Source of the DNA: Rhodospirillaceae bacterium UBA4468
GTDB taxonomy: Bacteria > Pseudomonadota > Alphaproteobacteria > Rhodospirillales > Casp-alpha2
Reading direction: 5' to 3'
DNA length: 34,101 nt
Assembly (NCBI GenBank): GCA_002389385.1
Contig: DGOK01000017.1
Span: 3,365-37,465, forward strand
Numbering within the stretch: position 1 is the first letter of the stretch; the number at the start of each line of letters is the position of its first letter. The notes below the pieces were generated by a model. That model saw only the letters and a program-made list of their open reading frames with translations. It had not been told where the DNA came from and ran no database searches. A program made the position numbers and the translations under genes. Positions 14,177 to 22,045 of the stretch are shown piece by piece.

Positions 14177-15609
14177 ATGGCGAACCTTGTAGCACCCGAC
14201 ACAGCCACGCTGGATAAGTTGAAAAAAGTTCTTGGCCCTTCTGGCTGGAAATCCCCTGACGACGCAGCACGCTTTTATGAAGATCCGCGTGATCGGTTCA
14301 CCGGTCAAAGCGCCTTGATCGCCTTGCCAGATTCCACGGAACAAGTGGTCGAGCTCGTCAAGATTTGCCAGGCAGCAAAAGTCGGTATCGTGCCTTATAG
14401 CGGCGGGACTGGTGTTGTTGCAGGGCAATTGTCACCGGACAGCGATGGACTGGTTATTCTGTCGCTTGAGCGCATGAACAAAGTCCGTGATGTTTCGTTA
14501 GAAGACGAAATTCTTGTCGCCGAAGCGGGCTGTATCCTCTCTGATATTCACCGCGTCGCCGAGGACGTGGGTAAATATTCCCTCTCAGCATGGCGTCTCA
14601 GGATAGCTGCCAGATTGGCGGTAATCTTGCGACCAATGCTGGTGGCATTCAGGTGTTACGCTACGGTAACGCACGCGATCTTTGCATCGGCATCGAAGCT
14701 GTGATGGCGGACGGATCGGTCCCGCAAGAGCTCAATCCGCTGCGCAAAAACAACACGGGTTATGATCTCAGGTATTTGCTGATCGGCAGCGAAGGCGCGC
14801 TTGGGATTATCACGGCGGCATCCTTGAAATTGATGCCGAAAAACCCAGAGACGATCACAGCGTTTTGCGCGGTAAGTCATCCTGCTGCTACCGTGACCTT
14901 ACTGCATACGGTCAAAGGCGCGCTTGGTGACACCGTAAGTGGCTTCGAGCTGCTGTGTGATTTTGGTATGAACTTGCTGGCCGAGCATTTTCCTGACGAC
15001 GTAGTTCCGTTCGAACAATCTTATGGCTGGTATGTCTTGATCGAAATTTCGGGACATGCCGGTATCAAGGATGAGCTTGAAGAAACATTGGCGGCGGGCT
15101 TTGAGAGCGAGTTGGTTTTGGACGCCGTCGTTGCGCAATCTGATGCTCAACGTGAAGACTTGTGGCGTCTTCGTGAACAGACACCAGAAGCAAATCGTCT
15201 GACGGGGGCTATCTGCAATAGTGATACTTCTGTGCCGATCAGTCAGATCAATGCGTTCGTCGCCAAATCGGATGCGGCTATTCTGGCGATCCATGATGGG
15301 TTGAGGGTTAATAGTTACGGTCACATCGGGGACGGAAACATCCATCTGAATGTGTTCTCGCCGGCTGGAACAACCAAGAAAGACTTCTTAGCTAGCCACC
15401 CCGAAAGCCGCAAGGCTGTGTGCATGGCGATCAATGAAGTGACCCATGACTGCGGCGGTACGATCAGTGCAGAGCACGGGATTGGTAGCCTCAAGACATC
15501 TGATTTGGAAATGTACTGCTTGCCCGGAAAGTTCAACGCCTTGAAGAGCATCAAAGCAGCCCTTGATCCAAACGGGATCATGAACCCGGACGCACTATTT
15601 TCTGACTAG
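14177..15609 (+). pseudogene. GlcD-type FAD-linked 2-hydroxyacid dehydrogenase with one-base frameshift
   Basis: Two overlapping frames together give one complete GlcD/D-lactate dehydrogenase-type protein of about 477 residues. The first (from ATG 14177, preceded by GGAG) holds the FAD-binding part with VPYSGGTGVVAGQLS; the family sequence is lost after VGKY near 14578. The second frame picks up exactly there: adding one T to the TT at 14578-14579 restores KYFPLSMASQDSCQIGGNLATNAGG-like sequence, as in the family. The rest contains GHIGDGNIHLN and SAEHGIG, hallmarks of the C-terminal cap. As written, the first frame stops at 14704 and the second could restart at ATG 14590. It may be a true inactivation or a sequencing error in a short run. 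The intact enzyme would oxidise a (mostly D-) 2-hydroxyacid. Confidence 0.85.
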
Positions 15610-15735
15610 TTCTGCTAATCTTTTTTAACAATCATAGAATTGTTCATGGATTAAATGCCCTTGGCGTGATTGATTGAGGTATAACAAGTTGTAGGCTGTG
15701 ACCTACGTCCAAAATAAACACAATAACCCTTAGTA

Positions 15736-17559
15736 ATGAGCAAAACCATCACACAAGATCAGCATGCTATCCCTCCCAAGGTCCCCGTGAAGCTTAAAAC
15801 CTTGCAGCGTATCTTTTCAATGCTCAAGCCATACAAGCTGCAGGTTGTGGGCGCTATGGTGGCGTTGCTGTTTACAGCAGGTTCAACATTGGCTATCGGC
15901 CAAGGGTTGAGTTTCCTTATTGATGAAGGTTTCTCAGGCAACGATCCGAGCGTGTTAACGACGGCTTTGCTTTTTTTGTTTGGAATCGGTGGAGCGATTG
16001 CTGTTGGCAGTTTCATGCGGTTCTATTTGATGACGTGGCTGGGTGAGCGCGTGGTCGCCGATCTACGGCACAATGTCTTCGAGCGTATTATTGAACTTGA
16101 TGTCGCATTCTTTGAGACAACGCGCACCGGTGAATTGCTATCCAGGCTGACCACGGACACAACGTTGCTGCAGACGGTGATCGGTTCCAGCTTCTCTCTC
16201 GCATTGCGCAACACGATCGTCTTGTTTGGCGGTTTTGTCATGATGTTTGTTGCTAACGCAAAACTTGCGACAGTCGCCGTCGTTCTTGTTCCAATCATCA
16301 TTGTGCCTGTCATTTATATCGGCAGGAAAGTGCGTGTCTTATCAAAAGAAAGTCAGGCACGGGTCGCGGATGTTGGTGCGTTTGCCGAGGAAAGTATTAA
16401 CGCAATCCGAACCGTCAAAGCCTTCACCCAGGAAAAAACCAATTTAGCGCGCTTCGATCAAGAAGTAGAATGCGCCTTTAAAACCGCGCTGCGCCGAGCA
16501 CGATTGCGAAGTACGTTGAGCGCTACTGTCACAGTGGTTGTCTTTGTAGGATTGGGTTCTGTGCTTTGGGTCGGCGGTAACGACGTAATAATGGGGAATT
16601 CAACGGGCGGTGAACTTGGCGCGTTCTTGTTCTATGCCGTCATGGTCGCCGTCGCGGCGGGAGTTGTCTCTGAGGTATATGGGGATGTGCAGCGCGCCGC
16701 CGGTGCGACCGAGCGATTGATGGAATTGATCAACGTGCAGCCAAGCATCTTTGCGCCGGAAAACCCTGTCTCGCTGAACGACCCATCATCGGAAAATGAC
16801 GGTCAGATCGCCTTTGAAGATATCACTTTTCATTACGAATCAAGACCAGATAAAGCCGCACTCCGCGACTTCACATTGTCGGTGAACAAAGGCGAGACGG
16901 TTGCCTTGGTTGGTCCATCCGGGGCTGGAAAATCCACGGTGTTCCAATTGTTGTTGCGCTTTTACGATCCGGACATAGGAAAGATCTGTATTAACGGCAA
17001 TGATATCTCAGGCGTTGATCCAATCGCCCTGCGCCGGGAAATTGCTTTGGTGCCACAAGATCCGTTCATATTCGGCACCGACGCGATGGAGAACATTCGT
17101 TACGGCAGACCCGATGCGACGGATGAAGAGGTGATCGCCGCCTGCAAAGAAGCTGTGCTGGACGATTACATCTGTTCCTTACCCAATGGCTACAAAACAT
17201 TTCTTGGTGAAAAAGGTATCCGTTTGTCGGGCGGTCAAAAGCAACGCCTATCCATTGCCCGTGCCATCCTCAAGAACCCGGCATTTTTACTTTTGGATGA
17301 AGCGACCTCTGCACTGGATGCTGAAAATGAGCGTTTGGTTCAAATTGCACTCAGCCATCTCATGCAGGGTCGTACGACACTGGTCATCGCGCACAGGTTG
17401 GCAACGGTGCTGAATGCCACGCGTATCGCTGTCATCGTCGATGGTGGTATCGAAGCCACCGGCACACACGAAGAATTGCGCCAGAGCAACGAGATATATA
17501 AACGCTTCGCTGACTTGCAATTCATCGATCAGCTGTCGAACGCCGACGAAAGTAACTAA
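15736..17559 (+). CDS. ABC exporter, fused membrane and ATPase domains
   Basis: A 607-residue half-transporter of the ABCB/MsbA-like type, expected to act as a homodimer in the inner membrane. Residues 30-320 contain six membrane segments. The ATPase domain shows Walker A GPSGAGKST (393-401), Q-loop Q441, signature LSGGQ (497-501), Walker B FLLLDE (517-522) and the AHRL histidine. Substrates in this family are lipids, drugs or peptides; none can be assigned here. The ATG lacks a good Shine-Dalgarno. A dyad GTAGG-CTGTGA-CCTAC (15691-15706) precedes it. Its stop is only three bases from the stop of the convergent TauD gene, with no terminator between them. Confidence 0.9.
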   Translation: MSKTITQDQHAIPPKVPVKLKTLQRIFSMLKPYKLQVVGAMVALLFTAGSTLAIGQGLSFLIDEGFSGNDPSVLTTALLFLFGIGGAIAVGSFMRFYLMTWLGERVVADLRHNVFERIIELDVAFFETTRTGELLSRLTTDTTLLQTVIGSSFSLALRNTIVLFGGFVMMFVANAKLATVAVVLVPIIIVPVIYIGRKVRVLSKESQARVADVGAFAEESINAIRTVKAFTQEKTNLARFDQEVECAFKTALRRARLRSTLSATVTVVVFVGLGSVLWVGGNDVIMGNSTGGELGAFLFYAVMVAVAAGVVSEVYGDVQRAAGATERLMELINVQPSIFAPENPVSLNDPSSENDGQIAFEDITFHYESRPDKAALRDFTLSVNKGETVALVGPSGAGKSTVFQLLLRFYDPDIGKICINGNDISGVDPIALRREIALVPQDPFIFGTDAMENIRYGRPDATDEEVIAACKEAVLDDYICSLPNGYKTFLGEKGIRLSGGQKQRLSIARAILKNPAFLLLDEATSALDAENERLVQIALSHLMQGRTTLVIAHRLATVLNATRIAVIVDGGIEATGTHEELRQSNEIYKRFADLQFIDQLSNADESN

Positions 17560-17562
17560 GCG

Positions 17563-18447
17563 TTACCCCAAATCAGGTTCTGGCACTGCAAAGTCTTCTG
17601 GGCGGAGGAAGATTGTTGTGCGCCTTGCGAAACGGGGGAGGTTGGCGTCGAAGGGTTCCCGCCGGTGCCACAGGCGCGCGTTGTCCCACATAATCACATC
17701 GCCATTGCGCCAAGAGTGCTGATAGATGAAATCATCCTGTAGCATGTGCTGGCTAGCGGCTCCGATGAGCTCTTTGCTCTCTTCCTCGTTCAAGTCTTCG
17801 ATAACGAGTGTCTTGTTGGGATCGAGGTAGATCGATTTCTGCCCGGTGGCAGGGTTTTCAAGAATGATGTTGTGTGTCGCAGGCGGCGTCCTATCGTTAA
17901 TCTTCTTCATTGTCTCGGGATCGCCCTTAAAGTCCCGTTGTGTCGAGGACTCTGCTTTCATACCGTACTTAGCCGTGGCGCGGCGGCCTTCCAATTGATT
18001 TCTAAGATTGTCCGGCATCGTGTCGTAACCAAGCTTGGTATTACAAAACGATGTCTGTCCGCCATTTTCTGGCACTTCGATGGCATAAAATATTGAGCCA
18101 CTGGCAGGGCGTTCGCGGTAAATTTGATCATGGTGCCAATAGACCTCGTACGTTCCAAGGCCGCCCATCGGCGTGCCATCGGGTCGCTTTAGCGCCGTGA
18201 TATAGATAATTTCTGGATGGATGGGTGACAACATGTCGTCCCGGACCAGAATATCCAGATCGCCGAAACGTTTGCTGTATTCGACCTGTTCGCGCTCGGT
18301 TAGACTTTGGCGGCGAAATAAAAGCAGCGGCTCTTCTTGCCATAACTTGTAAATCTCGTCAAACGTCTTGGCATCGAGATTAGCTAAATCCACATCAAGG
18401 ACTTCATGGCCAAATGTATTTTTCAATGCGCGCGTTTGTAATGTCAT
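17563..18447 (-). CDS. TauD/TfdA-family Fe(II)/2-oxoglutarate dioxygenase
   Basis: A 294-residue dioxygenase with the facial triad H105-x-D107 (WHHDQ) and distal H261 (DNARLWHRR), plus the 2-oxoglutarate-binding Arg in RFARRTT (272-278). Start context LLLFRRQSLTEREQ near 41-54 is typical of the TauD/TfdA fold, and the length is close to TfdA. Family members oxidatively cleave or hydroxylate small acids (taurine, aryloxyacetates, carnitine precursors). AAGGAAAG precedes the ATG. The gene is the third of a minus-strand set after two C-C lyase genes, so it may prepare the substrate for one of them. Taurine itself is not assumed. Confidence 0.9.
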   Translation of the reverse strand: MTLQTRALKNTFGHEVLDVDLANLDAKTFDEIYKLWQEEPLLLFRRQSLTEREQVEYSKRFGDLDILVRDDMLSPIHPEIIYITALKRPDGTPMGGLGTYEVYWHHDQIYRERPASGSIFYAIEVPENGGQTSFCNTKLGYDTMPDNLRNQLEGRRATAKYGMKAESSTQRDFKGDPETMKKINDRTPPATHNIILENPATGQKSIYLDPNKTLVIEDLNEEESKELIGAASQHMLQDDFIYQHSWRNGDVIMWDNARLWHRREPFDANLPRFARRTTIFLRPEDFAVPEPDLG

Positions 18448-18492
18448 AATCTTCTTTCCTTGATGTGATGATTTTTAGATTTCGATGTTAGC

Positions 18493-19398
18493 TTAAGAGT
18501 TTCCCTTGGCCTTAATCGCATGATAGCGGCTGAGAAGTCTCTCAGCTCTGATGGCCACAGGGACGTCTATCATTTTGCCGTCGACACGAATGGCTCCAAT
18601 GCCATTTTTTACGGCATCGTCATAGGCCGAGATGATTTTTTCGGCCTGTTCAACTTCTTGGGTGGTAGGGGTGAATTCTTCGTTCAATATCGGTATACCG
18701 CTTGGATGGATAACACTGGCCGCTTGAAAACCGAATTTACGTGATCGGCGCACATTGGCACGAAAGCCTTCAATATCCGTGTAATCTGCTACAGTGCCGA
18801 TGAACCCCATAGCCATAATTTTTGCGGATTTGGCGGCAATCATGATGGTTTGCTTTGGCAGCATTAAGGTTTCTGCATCCGGGGTCATATCCGTGTCTAA
18901 GGCAAAATCTTCGCCGCCCACATTCATGCCAACATTTCGAGAACTCGCGCGGGCAACTTCGTGCGCACGGAAATACGCATCAGCCGTTTCAATCATCGGG
19001 ATGAATTTAACATCCCCATGAGGTCGGCCCGCCTCGCGTTCGACTTCGCTAACCAATTCGTCAATCAGTCTAAGGTGGGCTGCGCCATCAACCTTGGTGA
19101 CGAACAAGGCCTTGGCACCGGCCTTCACTGCGGCTTCAACGTCTTTCACCATATGCCGGATAGGGCGGTTGATACGAACCGTTGCATCCGCACCGGATTG
19201 TGTGACGGACTTGATCGCGTCCGGCAGCATTTCACGCGCTCGCTCGCGCTGATCCTCAGGGACGCTGTCTTCCAGGTCGAGGATAAGAGCGTCCGCTTCG
19301 CGGGTGTGTGCCTTGGCGATGAACTTCTCGTTGTTGGCAGGCACATATAGAAGTGAGCGCCAGACAATGTCATTATGTTTCGTTTGATCTTTATTCAT
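18493..19398 (-). CDS. HpcH/HpaI-CitE family lyase
   Basis: A 301-residue TIM-barrel protein of the CitE-like branch (citrate/malyl/citramalyl-CoA lyase beta subunits). Motifs seen are SLLYVPANNEKFIAKA (15-30), LILDLEDSVP (38-47) with acidic residues D41, E43 and D44, R75 in VRINRP, the Mg2+-ligand E137 in MIETADA, and VGGEDFALD (160-168). These enzymes cleave or form C-C bonds in 3-hydroxyacyl-CoA or short 2-oxoacid compounds. The ATG overlaps the stop of the preceding lyase gene (ATGA), so the two are co-translated. The likely product is acetyl-CoA, glyoxylate or pyruvate depending on the substrate, which is unknown. Confidence 0.88.
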   Translation of the reverse strand: MNKDQTKHNDIVWRSLLYVPANNEKFIAKAHTREADALILDLEDSVPEDQRERAREMLPDAIKSVTQSGADATVRINRPIRHMVKDVEAAVKAGAKALFVTKVDGAAHLRLIDELVSEVEREAGRPHGDVKFIPMIETADAYFRAHEVARASSRNVGMNVGGEDFALDTDMTPDAETLMLPKQTIMIAAKSAKIMAMGFIGTVADYTDIEGFRANVRRSRKFGFQAASVIHPSGIPILNEEFTPTTQEVEQAEKIISAYDDAVKNGIGAIRVDGKMIDVPVAIRAERLLSRYHAIKAKGNS

Positions 19399-20264
19399 GA
19401 TGCGGGTGGGTCCTGAAATTTAGTGCGTAAGCCGTTCCAATATTCACCGTGGAACCGGTTGAAGCGTTGACCGACTGTCATGACGCCTTTGCTGGTTGGT
19501 GGCTGATCCGTTTGATTGAGCTCTTCAAGAACTTGATCACACGCATTGAAAATTGTTGAGATCAACATGGACGGCATGATGGCAAGACGGAACCCCATCT
19601 TTTCTGCGTCACGAAGATTAACATCTGGTGTGACGCCACCGACAACCACGTTTATCAAACAGGGTCCGTTGACCCGTTTAGGCACGGCGGCAAGTTCTTC
19701 CATGTCGCGTGGAGACTCAACGAATGCGATATCCGCACCGTTTTCCATGGCGATATTGGCGCGGCTGATGGCATCCTCAAATCCGGTGACGGTATTGGCA
19801 TCTGTTCGCGCAATGATGACGAAATCCGGGTCGCGGCGGGCAGCAACAGCAGCGCGAATTTTTGCAGCGTACTCTTCGATGGGAATAAGCTCTTTACCCG
19901 CCAAATGGCCACAGCGTTTCGGGCTGACCTGGTCTTCCATATGAATGGCGGCAATGCCTGCGCGTTCATATTCGTTAATGGTTCGCGTCACGTTGAGCTC
20001 GTTGCCATAGCCCGTGTCAGCATCGGCAACAACTGGGATATCGATGGTACGCGAGATCACGGTCGCATTGGCAACCATTTCTGTTTGCGTCAGCAAGCCA
20101 TAATCAGGATAGCCAAGGGACATTGATGTCCCGGCACCTGTCATATATGCTACGGGGAAGCCTGCCTGCTCGACAAGGCGCGCGGTGATGCCGTCATAGA
20201 CGCCTGGTGCGCGGATCAAACCTCCTTGCGACATGAGTTCTCGGAACACTTTTGTTTTACTCAA
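19395..20264 (-). CDS. Isocitrate lyase/PEP-mutase superfamily C-C lyase
   Basis: A 289-residue (beta/alpha)8 protein of the isocitrate lyase/phosphonomutase superfamily. The lyase signature K116-R-C-G-H120, with catalytic-type Cys118, DADTGYGN (81-88) and the Mg2+ ligands of MEDQ (109-112) are visible. The Cys places it with lyases (2-methylisocitrate, dimethylmalate, oxaloacetate-type), not with phosphonomutases, which lack this motif. It starts at TTG (20264), supported by GGAGAG four to six bases upstream; the next in-frame ATG (residue 11) has no site. It is the first gene of the minus-strand set divergent from the GntR gene, with likely GntR control. Substrate not assigned. Confidence 0.87.
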   Translation of the reverse strand: MSKTKVFRELMSQGGLIRAPGVYDGITARLVEQAGFPVAYMTGAGTSMSLGYPDYGLLTQTEMVANATVISRTIDIPVVADADTGYGNELNVTRTINEYERAGIAAIHMEDQVSPKRCGHLAGKELIPIEEYAAKIRAAVAARRDPDFVIIARTDANTVTGFEDAISRANIAMENGADIAFVESPRDMEELAAVPKRVNGPCLINVVVGGVTPDVNLRDAEKMGFRLAIMPSMLISTIFNACDQVLEELNQTDQPPTSKGVMTVGQRFNRFHGEYWNGLRTKFQDPPAS

Positions 20265-20321
20265 CTCGTCTCTCCAATTTGAAGTTTCACGCCGCAGGAT
20301 GCTTCGGCAATTTGATTTTTC

Positions 20322-20336
20322 TCTGAAGTATTCAGA
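20322..20336. promoter_or_regulatory. Dyad in leader of lyase operon (candidate GntR operator)
   Basis: TCTGAA-GTA-TTCAGA is a perfect 6-bp-arm inverted repeat downstream of the predicted minus-strand promoter. Its part TTCAGAATT (20331-20339) recurs, inverted, at 20496-20504 over the GntR gene's own start region, suggesting one protein binds both. Confidence 0.45.
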
Positions 20337-20379
20337 ATTTTGACAATTTGGACCTGCCCCACTGACGAGGCCTGTATGA

Positions 20380-20408
20380 ATATTAGTGCATCTTTATTTT
20401 TATGCCAC
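20380..20408 (-). promoter_or_regulatory. Candidate sigma-70 promoter of lyase/TauD operon
   Basis: On the minus strand GTGGCA (20403-20408), a 17-base spacer and TAATAT (20380-20385) form a plausible promoter about 115 bases before the TTG start of the first lyase gene. The -35 is only a partial match. Confidence 0.4.
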
Positions 20409-20445
20409 GAGTAATTTTTGACCGCTAAGCGTAACCTGTTTGACG

Positions 20446-20458
20446 TATACCGTGTATA
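20446..20458. promoter_or_regulatory. TATAC-CGT-GTATA dyad upstream of GntR promoter
   Basis: A perfect 5-bp-arm inverted repeat ends one base before the -35 of the GntR promoter. The GTATAC-type core is common in FCD-class GntR operators, so it is a candidate binding site. Confidence 0.45.
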
Positions 20459-20487
20459 TTGACACTAAAATTGAATTTACATATATT
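20459..20487 (+). promoter_or_regulatory. Strong sigma-70 promoter of GntR gene
   Basis: TTGACA (20459-20464, perfect), a 17-base spacer and TATATT (20482-20487, 5 of 6) give a near-consensus promoter 40 bases before the GntR ATG. The imperfect palindrome TTCgGAATTCtGAA (20491-20504) covers the expected transcription start, which fits autorepression. Confidence 0.75.
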
Positions 20488-20526
20488 ACATTCGGAATTC
20501 TGAATTCACAAATGAAAGACATATAG

Positions 20527-21186
20527 ATGCGCCCTTTAGCGCCAAAACCTGATCTTGTGATGCAGACCCATGACGCCATTCGCATCGCGATTATGTCTGG
20601 GGAGCTGGAGCCTTTTGCGCCATTGGCTCAAGAAGAGCTCGCGGCGTCACTGGGTGTGAGCCGTCAACCTGTAAGCCATGCGCTTGTATTGCTTAAGCGC
20701 GAAGGGCTCGTTGTTGATCGTGGTCGCAAAGGCCAGATGGTGGCACCTATCGATGCCGATCGTCTATTGGCTTTGTATCAGGTGCGCGGTGCGTTGGACG
20801 GGCTTGCGGCGCGTTTAGCTGCAACAGCATCAACGGGCAAAAACTGCCAAAGTATACTCAATAAACTCATTAAAGATGGTGCATTTTGCGTCGAGCGTAG
20901 GGAGATTACGCCTCTGGTTGATGCTGATGTCGCATTTCATCAAGCAATATATGATCTTGCTGGAAATGCAGAAATATCGGCCATGGTTGAAGGCTGCTGG
21001 CCGCATATGGTTCGCTCGATGCGGGTCGTTCTTGATGATAGTGATGCCCATTCAGGCATTTGGGCTGATCACCGTGCGATTGCAGACGCGATCATTGCGG
21101 GCGACGTCAACGCAGCAGAAACAATGGCGACACAACATGCCAGTAAGGCTGGAGAAGCGACGTACCAACGTCTCAAATCACTTTGA
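20527..21186 (+). CDS. GntR-family regulator with FCD effector domain
   Basis: A 219-residue GntR regulator of the FadR/FCD group. The N-terminal winged helix (about 12-73) includes LAQEELAASLGVSRQPVSHAL and LKREGLV; the C-terminal all-helical FCD domain has the metal-ligand pattern D134, H138 (DADVAFHQA), H182 and H204. FCD regulators bind small carboxylates through a metal ion and usually repress until ligand is present. It is divergent from the lyase/lyase/TauD genes and is the first gene of a plus-strand set with PhyH and SAF-oxidoreductase genes. A strong promoter and three dyads in the intergenic region support local and self control. Confidence 0.92.
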   Translation: MRPLAPKPDLVMQTHDAIRIAIMSGELEPFAPLAQEELAASLGVSRQPVSHALVLLKREGLVVDRGRKGQMVAPIDADRLLALYQVRGALDGLAARLAATASTGKNCQSILNKLIKDGAFCVERREITPLVDADVAFHQAIYDLAGNAEISAMVEGCWPHMVRSMRVVLDDSDAHSGIWADHRAIADAIIAGDVNAAETMATQHASKAGEATYQRLKSL

Positions 21187-21241
21187 TCCCGGAGAGATAA
21201 TCCAGGGCAAACGATCAACAAAGAATATGTGGATGAAAAAC

Positions 21242-22042
21242 ATGAATTTAACAGCTGAAGAATTAAAGAAATTTGATGAAGAAGGGTATCTCTTTTTCCC
21301 GGGAAAATTCTCGCTGGAAGAAGCTGCACTTTTGAAATCAGAAGCTGAAACCGTTTATGCCACGGACCGTAAAGAGGTCTGGCGCGAGGCAAACGGTGTC
21401 GCTCGAACTGCATTCGCTGCACATACCTATAACGAGGCGTTCCGGCGTTTAGGGGCGCACCCTCGGCTTATTGATCCTGTCTCGCAGATGCTGGATGGCG
21501 ATGTTTATATGCACCAGTACAAGGTGAATGCTAAGGCCGCTTTTGATGGCGAAGTCTGGCAATGGCATCAGGATTATGGCACCTGGAAACGGGACGACGA
21601 AATGCCCGAGCCACGGGCCATGAATATCGCCGTATTCCTTGATGATGTGACTGCTGCAAACGGGCCATTATTATTTATTCCGGGCAGCCATAAATTGGGT
21701 GTTGTTGATGCCGGTCACGATCTTGAGACAACAAGCTATCCGCTGTGGACGCTGGACCGTGAAAAGGTCTCTGAACTTGCGGCGAAAGGTGGTTGTGTTG
21801 CGCCAACGGGACCTGCAGGAAGTATGTTGATGTTCTCATCACTTCTGGTTCATGCGAGCCCAGCAAATATATCTCCGTTCGGACGGACAATTGTCTACTT
21901 GTCTTTGTGCCATGTGGATAATCATATCCGCGCATTCAATCGTGAAGACTGGATTGCACACCGTGACTTTACGCCAATTGAAGCATTAAGCGACGATTGC
22001 CTCGACGAGCTCGTTGCAGCTCAATCCCAAGCTGCGGAGTAA
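21242..22042 (+). CDS. PhyH-family Fe(II)/2-oxoglutarate dioxygenase
   Basis: A 266-residue phytanoyl-CoA-dioxygenase family protein. The iron triad is H109-x-D111 (WQWHQDYGTW, 106-115) and H204 (LLVHAS); the 2-oxoglutarate Arg is R215. MPEPRAMNIAVFLDDV (121-136) and GPLLFIPGSH (141-150) are shared with EctD-like hydroxylases. In-frame ATGs occur at 21227, 21233 and 21242; the last is preferred since GGATGA lies at good spacing and the protein begins at the usual family point. The frame extends far upstream, overlapping the GntR gene, and that part is not used. Only three bases separate it from the next gene. Likely hydroxylates a small acid or amino acid; substrate unknown. Confidence 0.88.
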   Translation: MNLTAEELKKFDEEGYLFFPGKFSLEEAALLKSEAETVYATDRKEVWREANGVARTAFAAHTYNEAFRRLGAHPRLIDPVSQMLDGDVYMHQYKVNAKAAFDGEVWQWHQDYGTWKRDDEMPEPRAMNIAVFLDDVTAANGPLLFIPGSHKLGVVDAGHDLETTSYPLWTLDREKVSELAAKGGCVAPTGPAGSMLMFSSLLVHASPANISPFGRTIVYLSLCHVDNHIRAFNREDWIAHRDFTPIEALSDDCLDELVAAQSQAAE

Positions 22043-22045
22043 CGC

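Noticed and set aside
17563..18447. Taurine dioxygenase as a specific assignment for the TauD-family gene
   Set aside because: Only the general family residues are visible and no tauABC importer or other sulfonate gene adjoins it.
19395..20264. PEP mutase (phosphonate synthesis) as the identity of this gene
   Set aside because: The K-R-C-G-H lyase motif with Cys118 is present, which is typical of isocitrate/methylisocitrate/dimethylmalate lyases and not of phosphonomutases; a link with the nearby decarboxylase as a phosphonate pathway is therefore not supported.
20876..21241. Long upstream extension of the PhyH reading frame
   Set aside because: It runs through the GntR gene in another frame, lacks family sequence and a ribosome site; the PhyH protein begins properly near 21242.
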